Shown piece after piece: positions 35,992 to 45,308 of a stretch of DNA of 64,000 bases. The notes under the pieces are model-generated. The model worked only from the letters and a program-made list of their open reading frames with translations, was not told the origin of the DNA and ran no database searches. The stretch's first letter is position 1. The number at the start of each line of letters is the position of its first letter. The stretch lies in contig JAEXFN010000055.1 of assembly GCA_023400055.1 (NCBI GenBank), positions 1 through 64,000 on the forward strand. The letters run 5' to 3'. Made by a program: the position numbers and the translations under genes. The stretch is from Bacillota bacterium (GTDB lineage Bacteria; Bacillota; UBA4882; UBA8346).

Positions 35992-36306
35992 TTAATAGCT
36001 CCGGCGCGGTTGGAAACAATCGCGGCAATAAACCGGCTTCTCACCGCTGGGTTGGAAAGGAACCATGGTGTCTGCGCCGCAGCTGGAGCAGACTGCCGGA
36101 TACATTTGCCGTTCGGAACGGCCGTTGAATCCACCACGGCTGCGGTTGCCATTCATACCGGCCTTCTCTTTGCGGGCGGCGCGGCAGGACGGGCAACGTC
36201 CCGGTTCGTTGGTGAAACCCTTGGATGCAAAAAACTCTTGTTCACTCGCGGTAAAAGTGAATTCCTCGTTGCATTCCTTACAAACTTTGACTTTGTCTTG
36301 ATACAT
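35992..36306 (-). CDS. Small zinc-ribbon domain protein
   Basis: A 104-residue protein with three CxxC-type clusters: KVCKECNEEF at residue 7, GRCPSCRAARKEKAG near 37, and a C-terminal pair AVCSSCGAD and YCRDCFQPRRSY. The first region matches the small zinc-ribbon family with the GRCPxCR motif, and the second the CxxC-x17-CxxC domain found in many bacterial proteins. The basic, Arg/Gly-rich linker suggests nucleic acid contact. Its exact role is unknown; relatives are often cold- or stress-induced (inference). The ATG at 36306 has GGAGGG 8 bases upstream. Monocistronic, downstream of the clpC terminator. Confidence 0.8.
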   Translation of the reverse strand: MYQDKVKVCKECNEEFTFTASEQEFFASKGFTNEPGRCPSCRAARKEKAGMNGNRSRGGFNGRSERQMYPAVCSSCGADTMVPFQPSGEKPVYCRDCFQPRRSY

Positions 36307-36572
36307 TAAAAAACCCTCCATAAAGTTAGCCTCAGAGGCTATATTTGCCCTTCCTCAGGAGGCTACGTCGGAGGCAACTTCGAAAGAGTGAATTTGCAGA
36401 CCTTAGAATCCTCAGTATAGGCATTGTTTTAAGTATAGCATTATTTCCTGAAATATACAATCTGTTTTTCGCATGAATCGTTTGCCAAATCCTTTAATTT
36501 CAATAGTACCAGCGGGCTCTTGGGATGTGAATGTTCATTCAAAGACTTTTTTCATCTTATCGATGTTAAAAT

Positions 36573-36602
36573 GCAAAAAAGTTGGGGAATTTAACCCCAA
36601 CC
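36573..36602 (-). terminator. Terminator of the ctsR-clpC operon
   Basis: Minus strand: GTTGGGG, 7-base loop, CCCCAAC, then TTTTTTGC, immediately after the clpC stop codon. Confidence 0.85.
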
Positions 36603-36608
36603 TTTTTC

Positions 36609-39050
36609 TTAGCGAATGGTTTCGAAGACGATCTGCCCCGCTTCGTTCTTGGCCAGAACCGTCACGCCCGACTCGATGGTGCCTTTCAAGAGCTCTTCGG
36701 AGAGGGGATTCTCGATGAGCCGCTGCACCGAGCGGCGGAGCGGCCGGGCGCCAAACGTCGGATCGTATCCTTCCTGGGCCAATAATTCCTTGGCTTCGGG
36801 GGTCAGCTCCAGGTTAATCCCTTTATCGGCCAATTGTTTGGCGACCGGTTTAACCATCAGGTCGACGATCTCCTTGATCTGATCTTTATTCAAAGCATGG
36901 AAGACGATGATCTCATCGATCCGGTTCAGAAACTCCGGCCGGAAGGTGCGTTTCAGCTCCTCGAGCACATTGTCTTTCATCTTCTGATAATGGTCTTGCT
37001 CCTCGTCGCGGCTGATCTGGAAGCCGATGGAGCCGGAGCGCTCGATCAGGTTGGCGCCGACGTTGGAGGTCATGATCACCACCGTATTGCGGAAATCCAC
37101 CGTCCGGCCGTGCGAATCGGTCAGTCGGCCGTCCTCCAGTACTTGCAAGAGGACGTTGAATACCTCGGGATGGGCCTTTTCGATCTCATCCAGCAACACC
37201 ACGGAATAAGGCTTGCGCCGGATTCGCTCGGTCAATTGGCCGCCTTCCTCATAGCCGACATAACCGGGAGGCGAACCGACCAGCCGGGAGACGGTATGTC
37301 TTTCCATATATTCGGACATATCGATCCGGATCACCGCATTCTCCTCACCGAAAAGCGCTTCGGCCAACGCCCGGGCCAACTCGGTTTTGCCTACTCCGGT
37401 GGGGCCCAGGAAGATGAAGGAACCGATCGGCCGCTTGGGATCCTTCAAGCCAGCTCGGGCCCGGCGGACCGCCTTGGAAACCGCGTCGACCGCCTCATCC
37501 TGACCGATCACCCGTTGATGCAGGATCTGCTCCATCTGCAGCAGCCGTTCCGTCTCCTCCTGCTTCAGCTTGACGACCGGAACTCCGGTCCAGCTGGAAA
37601 CCACGTGGGCGATCTCATCCTCGGTCACGGTCGGTTCGGCCATGCCCCGCTTGCTCTTCCAGTTATTGACCAGGCCGTCCAACTGCTGCCGGAGCTTTTG
37701 TTCGTCGTCCCGGAGCTGGGCCGCCTTCTCAAATTCCTCGTTTTTGATGGCCGCCTCTTTCTCTTGCTGCAGCCGGTTGACCTGATCCTCCATGCTCTTC
37801 AAGTCGGGAGGCGTGGTGGTGGTGCGCAACCGCACCCGCGAAGCAGCCTCATCGATCAGATCGATGGCTTTGTCCGGGAGGAAACGGTCGGTAATATAAC
37901 GGTCGGAAAGAGTGACCGCCGCATCGATGGCCGCATCATTGATCTTCACCCGGTGGTGCGCTTCGTAACGGTCCCGCAATCCCTCCAGAATCTGGCGGGT
38001 CTCCTCCTTGGTCGGCTCGCCGACCATAATCGGCTGGAACCGTCGTTCCAAGGCTGCGTCCTTCTCGACGTGCTTGCGGTACTCATCCAGGGTAGTCGCC
38101 CCGATGCACTGCAACTCGCCCCGGGCCAAAGCCGGCTTGAGGATGTTGGCGGCGTCGATCGCTCCTTCGGCCGCGCCCGCGCCGATCAAGGTGTGCATCT
38201 CGTCGATGAACAGGATCACATCGCCGGCATTGCGGATCTCCTCCATCACTTTCTTCATGCGCTCCTCGAATTCGCCACGGTACTTGGAACCGGCCACCAT
38301 CGAACCCATATCCAAGGTGACCACCCGTTTATTGCGCAGGATCTCCGGGACGTCGCCCTTGACGATCTTCTGGGCCAACCCTTCGGCGATGGCGGTCTTG
38401 CCGACCCCCGGCTCGCCGATGAGCACCGGATTGTTCTTGGTGCGGCGCGACAGGACCTGAATCACCCGTTCGATCTCATTGTCCCGGCCGATTACCGGAT
38501 CCAACTTGGCGATCTTGGCCAATTCGGTCAAGTCTCTGCCAAATTGATTCAACGTCTGGGTCTTGGCCGCACCGCGCGGACCGCCCGAAGCTTGACCCGG
38601 GAATGGCGTGCCGGAACCGCCGCCCAGCAAGCTCATGACCTGCTTGCGGACGCGCTCCAAATCGGCGCCGAGGTTTTTCAAGACCTGCGCCGCCACACCC
38701 TCGCCCTCCCGGATCAGGCCGAGCAAGATGTGTTCCGTGCCGACATAATTGTGACCCAACTGGCGTCCTTCATCGACCGCCAGTTCCAGCACGCGTTTGG
38801 CGCGCGGCGTAAAAGGAATCTCTCCGAACGGATTGGTTTCGCCCACTCCGATAATTTTTTCGACTTCGAGCCGGATCTTCTCCAGACGGATATCCAAAGT
38901 TTCCAGAGCTTTGGCCGCCACGCCATCGCCTTCGGCTACCAAACCGAGCAGCAGATGCTCGGTGCCCACTACATTATGGCCGAGCCGGGACGCTTCTTGC
39001 TGAGCTAAATAAACGACTTTGCGGGCTCTTTCGGTAAAACGTTCAAACAT
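36609..39050 (-). CDS. clpC: ATP-dependent Clp protease ATP-binding subunit ClpC
   Basis: An 813-residue Hsp100 unfoldase that feeds proteins, including McsB-phosphorylated ones, into ClpP. It begins [20 protein letters not shown], with two Clp N-domain repeats to residue 145. AAA-1 has Walker [16 protein letters not shown] near 215 and Walker [11 protein letters not shown] UvrB/C-type middle region follows near residue 420-460 ([21 protein letters not shown]), and AAA-2 has [19 protein letters not shown] near 545. The ATG at 39050 matches the family start and has AGGTGG upstream; a GTG 12 bases earlier is possible. Last gene of the ctsR operon. Confidence 0.97.
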   Translation of the reverse strand: MFERFTERARKVVYLAQQEASRLGHNVVGTEHLLLGLVAEGDGVAAKALETLDIRLEKIRLEVEKIIGVGETNPFGEIPFTPRAKRVLELAVDEGRQLGHNYVGTEHILLGLIREGEGVAAQVLKNLGADLERVRKQVMSLLGGGSGTPFPGQASGGPRGAAKTQTLNQFGRDLTELAKIAKLDPVIGRDNEIERVIQVLSRRTKNNPVLIGEPGVGKTAIAEGLAQKIVKGDVPEILRNKRVVTLDMGSMVAGSKYRGEFEERMKKVMEEIRNAGDVILFIDEMHTLIGAGAAEGAIDAANILKPALARGELQCIGATTLDEYRKHVEKDAALERRFQPIMVGEPTKEETRQILEGLRDRYEAHHRVKINDAAIDAAVTLSDRYITDRFLPDKAIDLIDEAASRVRLRTTTTPPDLKSMEDQVNRLQQEKEAAIKNEEFEKAAQLRDDEQKLRQQLDGLVNNWKSKRGMAEPTVTEDEIAHVVSSWTGVPVVKLKQEETERLLQMEQILHQRVIGQDEAVDAVSKAVRRARAGLKDPKRPIGSFIFLGPTGVGKTELARALAEALFGEENAVIRIDMSEYMERHTVSRLVGSPPGYVGYEEGGQLTERIRRKPYSVVLLDEIEKAHPEVFNVLLQVLEDGRLTDSHGRTVDFRNTVVIMTSNVGANLIERSGSIGFQISRDEEQDHYQKMKDNVLEELKRTFRPEFLNRIDEIIVFHALNKDQIKEIVDLMVKPVAKQLADKGINLELTPEAKELLAQEGYDPTFGARPLRRSVQRLIENPLSEELLKGTIESGVTVLAKNEAGQIVFETIR

Positions 39051-39194
39051 GGGATTCACCACCTAAGATTAAATGTTGAATTTTTTTGAGTGTTTGTCAT
39101 GCCAATGATATTTTCGACGATCGTTATGAATCAATTGGGTCTTGAGCTCATTTGGTACTTCGCTGAGCGCTTGGACCGCGTTAAGACCGATGGT

Positions 39195-40241
39195 TTACGA
39201 TAACAATTTTTGCCGGATGAGCGCGGCCCGGTAATAATCCCGCTCCGCCGGGGCAACATCTTTGCCGATCAGCTTTTGCAGGATCGAACTGCGGGTTATG
39301 AACATCAACTCTTTGACCCGATTTCTGTCGGCCTCGGTTATTATGCCCAGTTCGATCCCCAATTTCACATCGGACAGCAGCTTTAACGCTTCCTCGGAGG
39401 AGACCAAGCGCGCCTGGCTTAACAATCCGAAAGAGCGGCATACCCGGTCTTCCAGTTGGGTCCGGGACTCTTTGAGCAGGGCCTCCCGCACACTACGCTC
39501 TTGTTCGATGACTTTGCGGCAAACGTTATTGAGGCTATTGGTCAGCTCTTCTTCCGATTGGCCCAGCGTCACCTGGTTGGAAATCTGATAGATATCTCCG
39601 TACGCCTCGGTCCCTTCCCCATAGAACCCCCGGACATTGATTCCGATATGAGTCAAGGCCGCCAGCACCCGTTTCACCTGGTCGACCAGGGTCAGTCCGG
39701 GCAGATGCAGCATCACCGAAGCCCGGATCCCGGTCCCGACATTGGTGGGGCAAGCGGTCAGATAACCCCAGGACTCGTCAAAACTAAACTCCAGACTCTC
39801 CTCGAGGAAATCATCGACCTGGCTGTCTAGCCTCAGCGCCTGATCCAGCGCCAGTCCGGGAACCAGGGTCTGTATCCGCAGGTGGTCTTCTTCGTTCACC
39901 ATGATGCTGACCGTCTGATCCTGATTGACGATGAGCATCCTCAGGTGGGGATTCTCCACGAATTGCGGACTGCAAAGGTGTTTTTCGACCAAGACCATCC
40001 GGTCGTTGGAGGTCATATTCTCGATATTCAAGGGCACGAACGGACCGAGTGCCGAGGGGCTCTGGGCGGCCTGCAGCACCCGCTGGTTAATCTCCTGGAG
40101 TTGTTGTTCATGCGCGTAAGTGGGAAAAGGATATCCCTTCAGATTACGGGCCAGCCGGATGCGGCTGCTGAAGACCACATCGTCGGAGTCGCCGCCGTTT
40201 TTGACCCAAATCGGCAAATCTTTTAAATAATCTTGATTCAT
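39195..40241 (-). CDS. mcsB: Protein-arginine kinase McsB
   Basis: A 348-residue kinase of the ATP:guanido phosphotransferase fold. It phosphorylates arginines on CtsR and damaged proteins, marking them for ClpCP. Visible features are VVFSSRIRLARNLKGYPFP near residue 23 and the nucleotide and catalytic segments ENPHLRMLIVNQDQ, YLTACPTNVGTGIRASVMLHLPGL and RGFYGEGTEAYGDIYQISNQ. No N-terminal creatine-kinase lobe is present, as expected for McsB. The ATG at 40241 is favoured because GAGG lies 6 bases upstream; a second ATG directly before it is also possible. It starts 8 bp after the McsA stop codon. Confidence 0.96.
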   Translation of the reverse strand: MNQDYLKDLPIWVKNGGDSDDVVFSSRIRLARNLKGYPFPTYAHEQQLQEINQRVLQAAQSPSALGPFVPLNIENMTSNDRMVLVEKHLCSPQFVENPHLRMLIVNQDQTVSIMVNEEDHLRIQTLVPGLALDQALRLDSQVDDFLEESLEFSFDESWGYLTACPTNVGTGIRASVMLHLPGLTLVDQVKRVLAALTHIGINVRGFYGEGTEAYGDIYQISNQVTLGQSEEELTNSLNNVCRKVIEQERSVREALLKESRTQLEDRVCRSFGLLSQARLVSSEEALKLLSDVKLGIELGIITEADRNRVKELMFITRSSILQKLIGKDVAPAERDYYRAALIRQKLLS

Positions 40242-40248
40242 CATTTCC

Positions 40249-40794
40249 TCAGCCCCCTGAAAGCTGGTTCTCGCGGCGCCGGATTTCATCCCGCAATGTC
40301 GCGGCTTTTTCGTAATCCTCACCCCGGATGGACTCCTGTAACCGGATACGCAGATCTTCGATCTCTTTGCGAATCCGGATCTTGCCTCCGTTGCGCCGCG
40401 GCACCTTTCCGGTATGCCGGTTGCTGCCATGAACTTGCTTTAATAATGGTTCCAATCCCGATTGAAAATAACGGTAACATTCCCCGCAGCCCAATATGCC
40501 GCTGCGGCGAAAATCAGTAAATGTCAAACCGCAGTTTTGACATTGTACCTCCCGCCCCGCGATATTGGAGGCTTGGGAGTGGGTTACTTCACCTTCCAGC
40601 AAACTGGCGATTAAGTTTTGAAACGAAAAGTTCGGTTCAAAGATCATCCCTAATTCGCTGCCCGCTTCCTTGGCGCAGATCTCGCACAAATGAAGCTCGG
40701 TTTTCTCGTAGTTGATAACTTTGGTCAAATGGACCGTCGCCGGCCTTTCGTGACAACGCTGACAAAACAATACGGTCACCTCGCCTTGGTTCAT
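40249..40794 (-). CDS. mcsA: McsA, activator of the protein-arginine kinase
   Basis: A 181-residue zinc protein that activates McsB and modulates CtsR. Two zinc clusters are visible: CQRCHERPATVH...LCEICA at the N-terminus, and CQNC...GCGEC near residues 85-106. The C-terminal UVR domain reads RIRLQESIRGEDYEKAATLRDEIRRRE. The ATG at 40794 directly abuts the ctsR stop codon, which suits coupled translation. A TTG at 40770 that begins just before FCQRCHE has a better Shine-Dalgarno (GAGGTG at 6 bases) and gives the usual McsA N-terminus, so it may be the real start. Confidence 0.94.
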   Translation of the reverse strand: MNQGEVTVLFCQRCHERPATVHLTKVINYEKTELHLCEICAKEAGSELGMIFEPNFSFQNLIASLLEGEVTHSQASNIAGREVQCQNCGLTFTDFRRSGILGCGECYRYFQSGLEPLLKQVHGSNRHTGKVPRRNGGKIRIRKEIEDLRIRLQESIRGEDYEKAATLRDEIRRRENQLSGG

Positions 40795-40795
40795 T

Positions 40796-41260
40796 TTATT
40801 TCTGAAACTTACTTCCTAACACTATCAAAAGCATCTTTAAAAAACGTGACCGCAAACCGGCGGCAATCTCCGGCGGCAAGTCGGCAAAGTTCCGTTCGAT
40901 CAGGCTCTGGGCCAATTGGGCTTCGGCCGAACCAATCAGATGGTTGTCGGCCAGCCGGTACAGCAAATGCTCCACCTCGGCGGCGTCCACCTGATCCGGA
41001 ATGAGCTGATCGATGGTGGCCGGCAAATTATCGTCCGATTCCCATCTCACCTGGGTGATCCGGATAAAACCGCCGCCGCCCCGCCGGCTTTCGATGAGAT
41101 AGCCCCGCTCCAACGTAAACCTGGTCTCCAAGACATAATTGATCTGCGAGGGGGCGCAACGGAACATTTTGGCCAATTCCCGCCGTTGCAATTCGACGAT
41201 GTTTTGTTCTTCCAACATCCGTCGCAAATATTGTTCGATAAAATCAGCCAAATTACCCAT
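40796..41260 (-). CDS. ctsR: Transcriptional repressor CtsR
   Basis: A 154-residue heat-shock repressor of class III stress genes. The N-terminal winged helix starts NLADFIEQYLRRMLEEQ and has QRRELAKMFRCAPSQINYVLETRF as DNA-binding core; the glycine-rich wing RRGGGGFIRI contains the thermosensing tetraglycine loop known from Bacillus CtsR. The C-terminal four-helix part mediates dimers and McsB contact. Two ATG codons stand in tandem; AGAGG is best spaced for the second, at 41260. A CtsR box lies just upstream, so the operon is autoregulated. Confidence 0.96.
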   Translation of the reverse strand: MGNLADFIEQYLRRMLEEQNIVELQRRELAKMFRCAPSQINYVLETRFTLERGYLIESRRGGGGFIRITQVRWESDDNLPATIDQLIPDQVDAAEVEHLLYRLADNHLIGSAEAQLAQSLIERNFADLPPEIAAGLRSRFLKMLLIVLGSKFQK

Positions 41261-41270
41261 CATCGCACCT

Positions 41271-41288
41271 CTGACCTTAACTGACCTT
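41271..41288 (-). promoter_or_regulatory. CtsR operator
   Basis: Minus strand AGGTCAGTTAAGGTCAG is a direct heptad repeat resembling the consensus GGTCAAANANGGTCAAA. It lies directly downstream of the -10 element and 10 bases before the start codon, so bound CtsR would cover the transcription start. Confidence 0.8.
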
Positions 41289-41317
41289 ATTGTACCTCAG
41301 CTTCAATCAAAAAACAA
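41289..41317 (-). promoter_or_regulatory. Sigma-A promoter of the ctsR operon
   Basis: Minus strand TTGTTT (41312-41317), exactly 17 bases, TACAAT (41289-41294). The -35 hexamer lies within the T-tract of the preceding gene's terminator. Confidence 0.75.
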
Positions 41318-41340
41318 GGGAAGACTGAATGCTTCCCTTG
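41309..41340 (-). terminator. Terminator of the M23 peptidase gene
   Basis: Minus strand: CAAGGGAAG, 8-base loop, CTTCCCTTG, then TTTTTTG, about 95 bp past the stop codon. Confidence 0.85.
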
Positions 41341-41432
41341 GTATACCTCGCGATTTTCACTGATAATCTCTATTTTGCTCCTTTTATTGCGGTTTTAGAC
41401 TCTCTTGCATCCTCGGCCGGCCGAAAGCCGGC

Positions 41433-42335
41433 TCAAAAATGCAAATAAGTTTGGGGATTGACTTTTTGCCCTTGCTTCTCCAGTTCAAAATGGAGATGAT
41501 TGCCAAAAGCGCGGCCGGTGGCGCCCACCCGTCCGATCACGGTGCCCCGCCCGACCCACTGGCCCGGTCTCACGAGGATCCGGGATAAATGGCCGTATCC
41601 ACTGCAAAAATCATGATGCTGCAATTTGATATAATAGCCGTAACTGCCCAGCCAACCGGCGAAGAGCACCCGTCCCGAGGCCACCGCCCAAACCGGCGCT
41701 CCCAACGGCGCGGCCAAATCCAGACCGTAATGCATCCGTCCCCAGCGCCAGCCATAGCGGGAACTGATCAACCCCCGCACCGGCCGGGCTAAGTGAAGCG
41801 GAGCGATCCGGTTGATGGCGGCCGGTTTGGGCCGGGGCAGATTGATCGGAATCCCGGCACGGATGATCTCCGATCGCCACTCCGGATTCAATTGCCGGAA
41901 CTGCCGGCGATCCAGTCCAAACCGGTGGCACAGTCCGGAAATACTCTGTTCCGTGTCGAAACGGTAGCTTTGATAGGCGGTATTTTCCCGGCGGACCGGC
42001 GGAATCCGCAGCATCATTCCGGTCGGCAACCGGTCGGGATTCGGCAACTGGTTCACCCCGGCCAGATCCCGGACGTCGACAAAATAATAACGGCCGATCC
42101 CCGAGAGCGTTTCATTCCGGGCCACAATATGAACGGGTAATTTTTTAAGCAATACCCAGCGGGCGACTTCAGACCGCACCCGGATGAGCGGCGGACTTCC
42201 CGTTTTAAACGCGGGGCCGGACGGTATCGGCCGGCAGTTGACCAAAAAGGCCAATAACACCAGCCCAAGCAATGCGCGCCGCTTCAATCCCAGCCGTCTC
42301 CCGGTTTTCGCCGCCCAATTTATGCGGTAACTCAT
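41433..42335 (-). CDS. LysM and M23 (LytM-type) peptidoglycan endopeptidase
   Basis: A protein of about 300 residues, exported: basic N-terminus, then ALLGLVLLAFLVNC as signal or anchor segment. The cysteine follows Asn, so a lipobox is doubtful. Two LysM-like domains follow (ETLSGIGRYYFVDVRDLAGVN near residue 75; SISGLCHRFGLDRRQFRQLNP near 130) and bind glycan. The C-terminal M23 domain is complete: HYGLD near residue 208, GYGHLS near 247 and GNHLHFE near 280 supply the zinc ligands and catalytic His. It would cut peptide cross-links in the cell wall. The ATG at 42335 has GGAG 9 bases upstream. It lies between rho and the ctsR operon with its own terminator. Confidence 0.9.
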   Translation of the reverse strand: MSYRINWAAKTGRRLGLKRRALLGLVLLAFLVNCRPIPSGPAFKTGSPPLIRVRSEVARWVLLKKLPVHIVARNETLSGIGRYYFVDVRDLAGVNQLPNPDRLPTGMMLRIPPVRRENTAYQSYRFDTEQSISGLCHRFGLDRRQFRQLNPEWRSEIIRAGIPINLPRPKPAAINRIAPLHLARPVRGLISSRYGWRWGRMHYGLDLAAPLGAPVWAVASGRVLFAGWLGSYGYYIKLQHHDFCSGYGHLSRILVRPGQWVGRGTVIGRVGATGRAFGNHLHFELEKQGQKVNPQTYLHF

Positions 42336-42435
42336 AATCAACTCTCCATATACCCTATGCGCCAGCCGGCCGATTGTTAAAATTTACTCGAATTTCGCGG
42401 AACCCACCGGCCCGGGCGCAAAACTGTTTTTTCGC

Positions 42436-42475
42436 AAAAAGAAAGCCCTCCAATAGTTTTACCTACCTGAAGGGC
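42436..42475 (-). terminator. Probable terminator of rho
   Basis: Minus strand GCCCT...AGGGC with an inner TAG/CTA pairing and a mismatched middle, followed by TTTCTTTTTG, about 85 bp past the rho stop codon. Confidence 0.6.
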
Positions 42476-42557
42476 GTAATTCTAGCATAATTTACCAGTA
42501 TATTTTAGGAGACTATCCGTTGGGCGACGGGAGCCGGTTTTCCACGCTTACCAAGGA

Positions 42558-43847
42558 TTAATGATCATTATTATTCCGTTTCTTGAGGACATTTTCGGCA
42601 AACGTAGAGGTGCGGATGAGTTCTTGGAATTCATCGTTGGACTTGGTATGCGTCAGCCGGTCGATCATCAACTCAGTGGTTTCATTGGCGCCCAGGGAAC
42701 CGAGGACTTTCCTGAGGACCCAGGTACACTCCAGTTCTTCCGGGGAAAGCAACAGCTCTTCTTTACGGGTTCCGGAGCGCATGATATCGATGGCCGGGAA
42801 GACGCGGCGGTCGGCCAGTTTCCTGTCGAGATGCAGCTCCATGTTACCGGTACCTTTAAACTCTTCGAAAATAACCTCGTCCATCCGCGAACCGGTCTCT
42901 ACCAAAGCAGTCGCCATAATGGTCAGGCTGCCGCCCTCCTCGATCTTACGCGCCGCGCCGAAGAAACGTTTCGGTTTATGCAGGGCGCTGGGGTCCACGC
43001 CGCCGGACAGCGTGCGGCCGCTGGGCGGCTCCACCAGATTGTAGGCGCGGGCCAGCCGGGTGATGGAATCCAGCAGGATCACCACGTCGCGGCCGACTTC
43101 CACCATCCGCTTGGCCCGTTCCAGGACCAGCTCCGCGATACGCACGTGATTGTCGGCCGGCAGATCGAAGGTCGAGCTGACCACTTCGCCTTTGACCGAG
43201 CGGGACATATCGGTGACCTCTTCGGGCCGTTCGTCGATGAGCAGCACGATCAGGTCGACTTCCGGATGATTGGTGGTGATGCTGTTGGCGATCTTCTTCA
43301 AGAGCGTCGTCTTGCCGGCTTTGGGCGGCGCGACGATCATGCCGCGTTGCCCCTTGCCTACCGGAGCCATGATATCGATCAGCCGCATGGCGATCTCTTT
43401 GGGACCCGTCTCCAGACGCATCCGCTCCACCGGGTAGATCGGGGTCAGTTCCTCGAAATGAGTCCGCTTGCGGAGCGAATCGGGGTCGATCATATTGACG
43501 GCTTGTACTTTGAGCAGCGCGAAATATTTTTCATTGTCCTTCGGCGGCCGCACCTGGCCGGAGACCAGATCGCCGGTACGCATGTTAAAGCGGCGAATCT
43601 GCGACGCCGAAACGTAAATATCTTCAGGGCCGGGATTGTAGCCTTCGACCCGTAAAAAGCCGTACCCATCGGGCAGGATCTCCAGAACTCCCTGGGAAAA
43701 GATGAGCCCTTCCTTGACCGCCAGCACTTTCAGCAGTTCGAAAATGAGCTCCCGTTTGCGGAACTTGGAGTAACCCTCGATCTCCAATTCGCTCGCCATG
43801 TCTTGCAGTTCCTGCAGGGTCTTGCTTTCTAAATCAGCCAGTTGCAT
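42558..43847 (-). CDS. rho: Transcription termination factor Rho
   Basis: A 429-residue hexameric RNA-dependent ATPase that ends transcription of unstructured RNAs. The N-terminal helical domain starts [20 protein letters not shown]; the RNA-binding cold-shock-like domain contains [25 protein letters not shown] near residue 60. Walker A is [16 protein letters not shown] near 172, Walker B is [17 protein letters not shown] near 250, and the secondary RNA site (Q/R loops) follows with [17 protein letters not shown]. No insertion is present. AAGGAGGAAA precedes the ATG. Many genes here use intrinsic terminators, but several lack them, so Rho may matter for those. Confidence 0.97.
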   Translation of the reverse strand: MQLADLESKTLQELQDMASELEIEGYSKFRKRELIFELLKVLAVKEGLIFSQGVLEILPDGYGFLRVEGYNPGPEDIYVSASQIRRFNMRTGDLVSGQVRPPKDNEKYFALLKVQAVNMIDPDSLRKRTHFEELTPIYPVERMRLETGPKEIAMRLIDIMAPVGKGQRGMIVAPPKAGKTTLLKKIANSITTNHPEVDLIVLLIDERPEEVTDMSRSVKGEVVSSTFDLPADNHVRIAELVLERAKRMVEVGRDVVILLDSITRLARAYNLVEPPSGRTLSGGVDPSALHKPKRFFGAARKIEEGGSLTIMATALVETGSRMDEVIFEEFKGTGNMELHLDRKLADRRVFPAIDIMRSGTRKEELLLSPEELECTWVLRKVLGSLGANETTELMIDRLTHTKSNDEFQELIRTSTFAENVLKKRNNNDH

Positions 43848-44006
43848 AAAAAAATTTCCTCCTTATTTATCGAAAGGCTCAAAGCGATACCAGTTTTCGC
43901 CCGGGCACGGTTCGACGAACCAAACTCGTTTGGATGTTGGCTGTCCTCAAAAAAACGGACAGCCGCTCGGAAAGGGAAGCCAGTTTGGGATGGTGGAAGC
44001 CATTCG

Positions 44007-44143
44007 GTTTCAAAGTGTCGTGGTAAACCCCGACCGGCGGTCAGAGCGGTCACCAAAGCTCAGGAAAGCCCGTGATAAAACGGAGCGAATCCGCAATAAG
44101 CCGGATTTTATATTTTGGAAGACTTTATCCCTGGCTTTCAAAA
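44007..44143 (+). repeat. Dispersed MITE-like element, copy B
   Basis: About 137 bp beginning GTTTCAAAGTGTCGTGGTAAA and ending in GACTTTATCCCTGGCTTTC. It contains the core CACCAAAGCTCAGGAAAGC shared with copies at 18644-18777 and 44135-44280, but its middle and right end differ more. It is joined directly to copy C, sharing the boundary bases. Confidence 0.65.
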
Positions 44144-44280
44144 GCGCTGTGATTGACCCCGCCCGAGGACCAGGGGGAGCACCAAAGCTCAGCGAAGCAA
44201 GGGGTAATGTCAAACTCGTTTTAGCGCCTTTGCAAAGCGATTTTTCAATTTAAAAGAGCTTATCACATGGCTTCTAAAAG
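44135..44280 (+). repeat. Dispersed MITE-like element, copy C
   Basis: 146 bp from CTTTCAAAAGCGCTGTGATT to TTATCACATGGCTTCTAAAAG; the ends are imperfect inverted repeats, about 14 of 20 positions. The core CACCAAAGCTCAGCGAAGCA and the segment CTTTGCAAAGCGATT are shared with copy A. The gap from rho (43848) to the next gene also contains a GGCTGTCC/GGACAGCC hairpin at 43939-43965; 44281-44570 holds nothing I recognise. Confidence 0.7.
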
Positions 44281-44570
44281 CGGCGGAATACTATCTCGGC
44301 AAGATTCCTGCTGTAGTCATCAAAGTAACGGATCGTCTACTGCTTTGAAATTTGGGCGGGAGGGGCTTTGAAGGTCGAAACGTGAACGATGCCATTGCAA
44401 GCATGGACGGAACTTTTGAACCACAAAACCCGAAGCAATATCCACACTATTATTATACTGGATCAAATTCAAAAAATATACACAGATTATGCCAAATCAT
44501 CCGATTTATCATTCGGCGGGATTTCCGTAAAGAATAATTCCTCCTACAGCAGGACAAAGGCAGTCCCCGT

Positions 44571-45221
44571 TCATAATGGATGCACTTTGCCCGAATCGAA
44601 AGCGGAAAAACCTTTTTCATTCAAAGCGATCTGTTTGGCTTGTTTTACCATTTTTAAATCTTCGATGGTCACGGCCTGGATGATCTGCCGGCTTTGACAA
44701 CGCGGACAGCGCAATTCCAGTTTTTCCGGGAAAACGTCGATCTCGATCTGATTATTGCCACAATGACAGTAAAGCTTGTTGGCTTCGGCAATCTGATGCA
44801 AATGATTCAGGATTTCGAACATTACTTGCGGATTGGTGAAATAATCGTCGAATCCGACATTGTTGAAGATGCTTTCGACATCGTCCCGTTTCTGGCGGAC
44901 CATCGCTTCGACCGCGCTTTCGATGCCCAAGTAGCCGATCTCCTGATCGGTTTCCGAACAACGCAGCATCTGGAGGGGCTCTTCCCACAACTCGGTTTTG
45001 CTAAAATGGTGGATATGTACGTCTTCACAGACCAAACAGGGAATTTGCAGGTAATACCCCTTGCGGTTCTTGGTATAGAGAATAGCCTTTTCAAACCCGC
45101 AGCGGCAGTGAATCCGCGTCACGGATTGTCCGGAAAAGTCGAACAGGGAAATTTTATGAAACTCCAGCCGGCCACAGAGTGGACAGCGGAGCGCCAAAGT
45201 CCGGCCCGTCACGATCAACAT
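44571..45221 (-). CDS. Conserved Cys-rich protein (CpXC-like)
   Basis: A 216-residue cytosolic protein with at least two putative zinc sites: CPLCG near residue 15 with HCRCG near 39 and PCLVCEDVH near 60; then YCHCG near 152 paired with CPRCQSRQ near 175. The N-terminal region resembles CpXC domains. The middle part (SAVEAMVRQKRDDVESIFNNVGFDDYFTN) is helical. I know of no demonstrated function; a structural or RNA-related role is possible. The start is firm: AAAGGAGG lies 9 bases before the ATG. The neighbouring cheB gene lies upstream on the same strand, 88 bp away, separated by a GC-rich inverted repeat at 45260-45293. Confidence 0.7.
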   Translation of the reverse strand: MLIVTGRTLALRCPLCGRLEFHKISLFDFSGQSVTRIHCRCGFEKAILYTKNRKGYYLQIPCLVCEDVHIHHFSKTELWEEPLQMLRCSETDQEIGYLGIESAVEAMVRQKRDDVESIFNNVGFDDYFTNPQVMFEILNHLHQIAEANKLYCHCGNNQIEIDVFPEKLELRCPRCQSRQIIQAVTIEDLKMVKQAKQIALNEKGFSAFDSGKVHPL

Positions 45222-45308
45222 TGCAATTACCTCCTTTCAGCCAAATTAAGCGGCGAACCCGGACCCGGCCGGGCCTAAATGGCGGGCCCGGCCGAGAAAG
45301 CCGGCCCA

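Noticed and set aside
41433..42335. Lipoprotein signal in the M23 peptidase
   Set aside because: The residue before the cysteine is Asn, where a lipobox needs Gly, Ala or Ser; it is treated as a signal or anchor segment instead.
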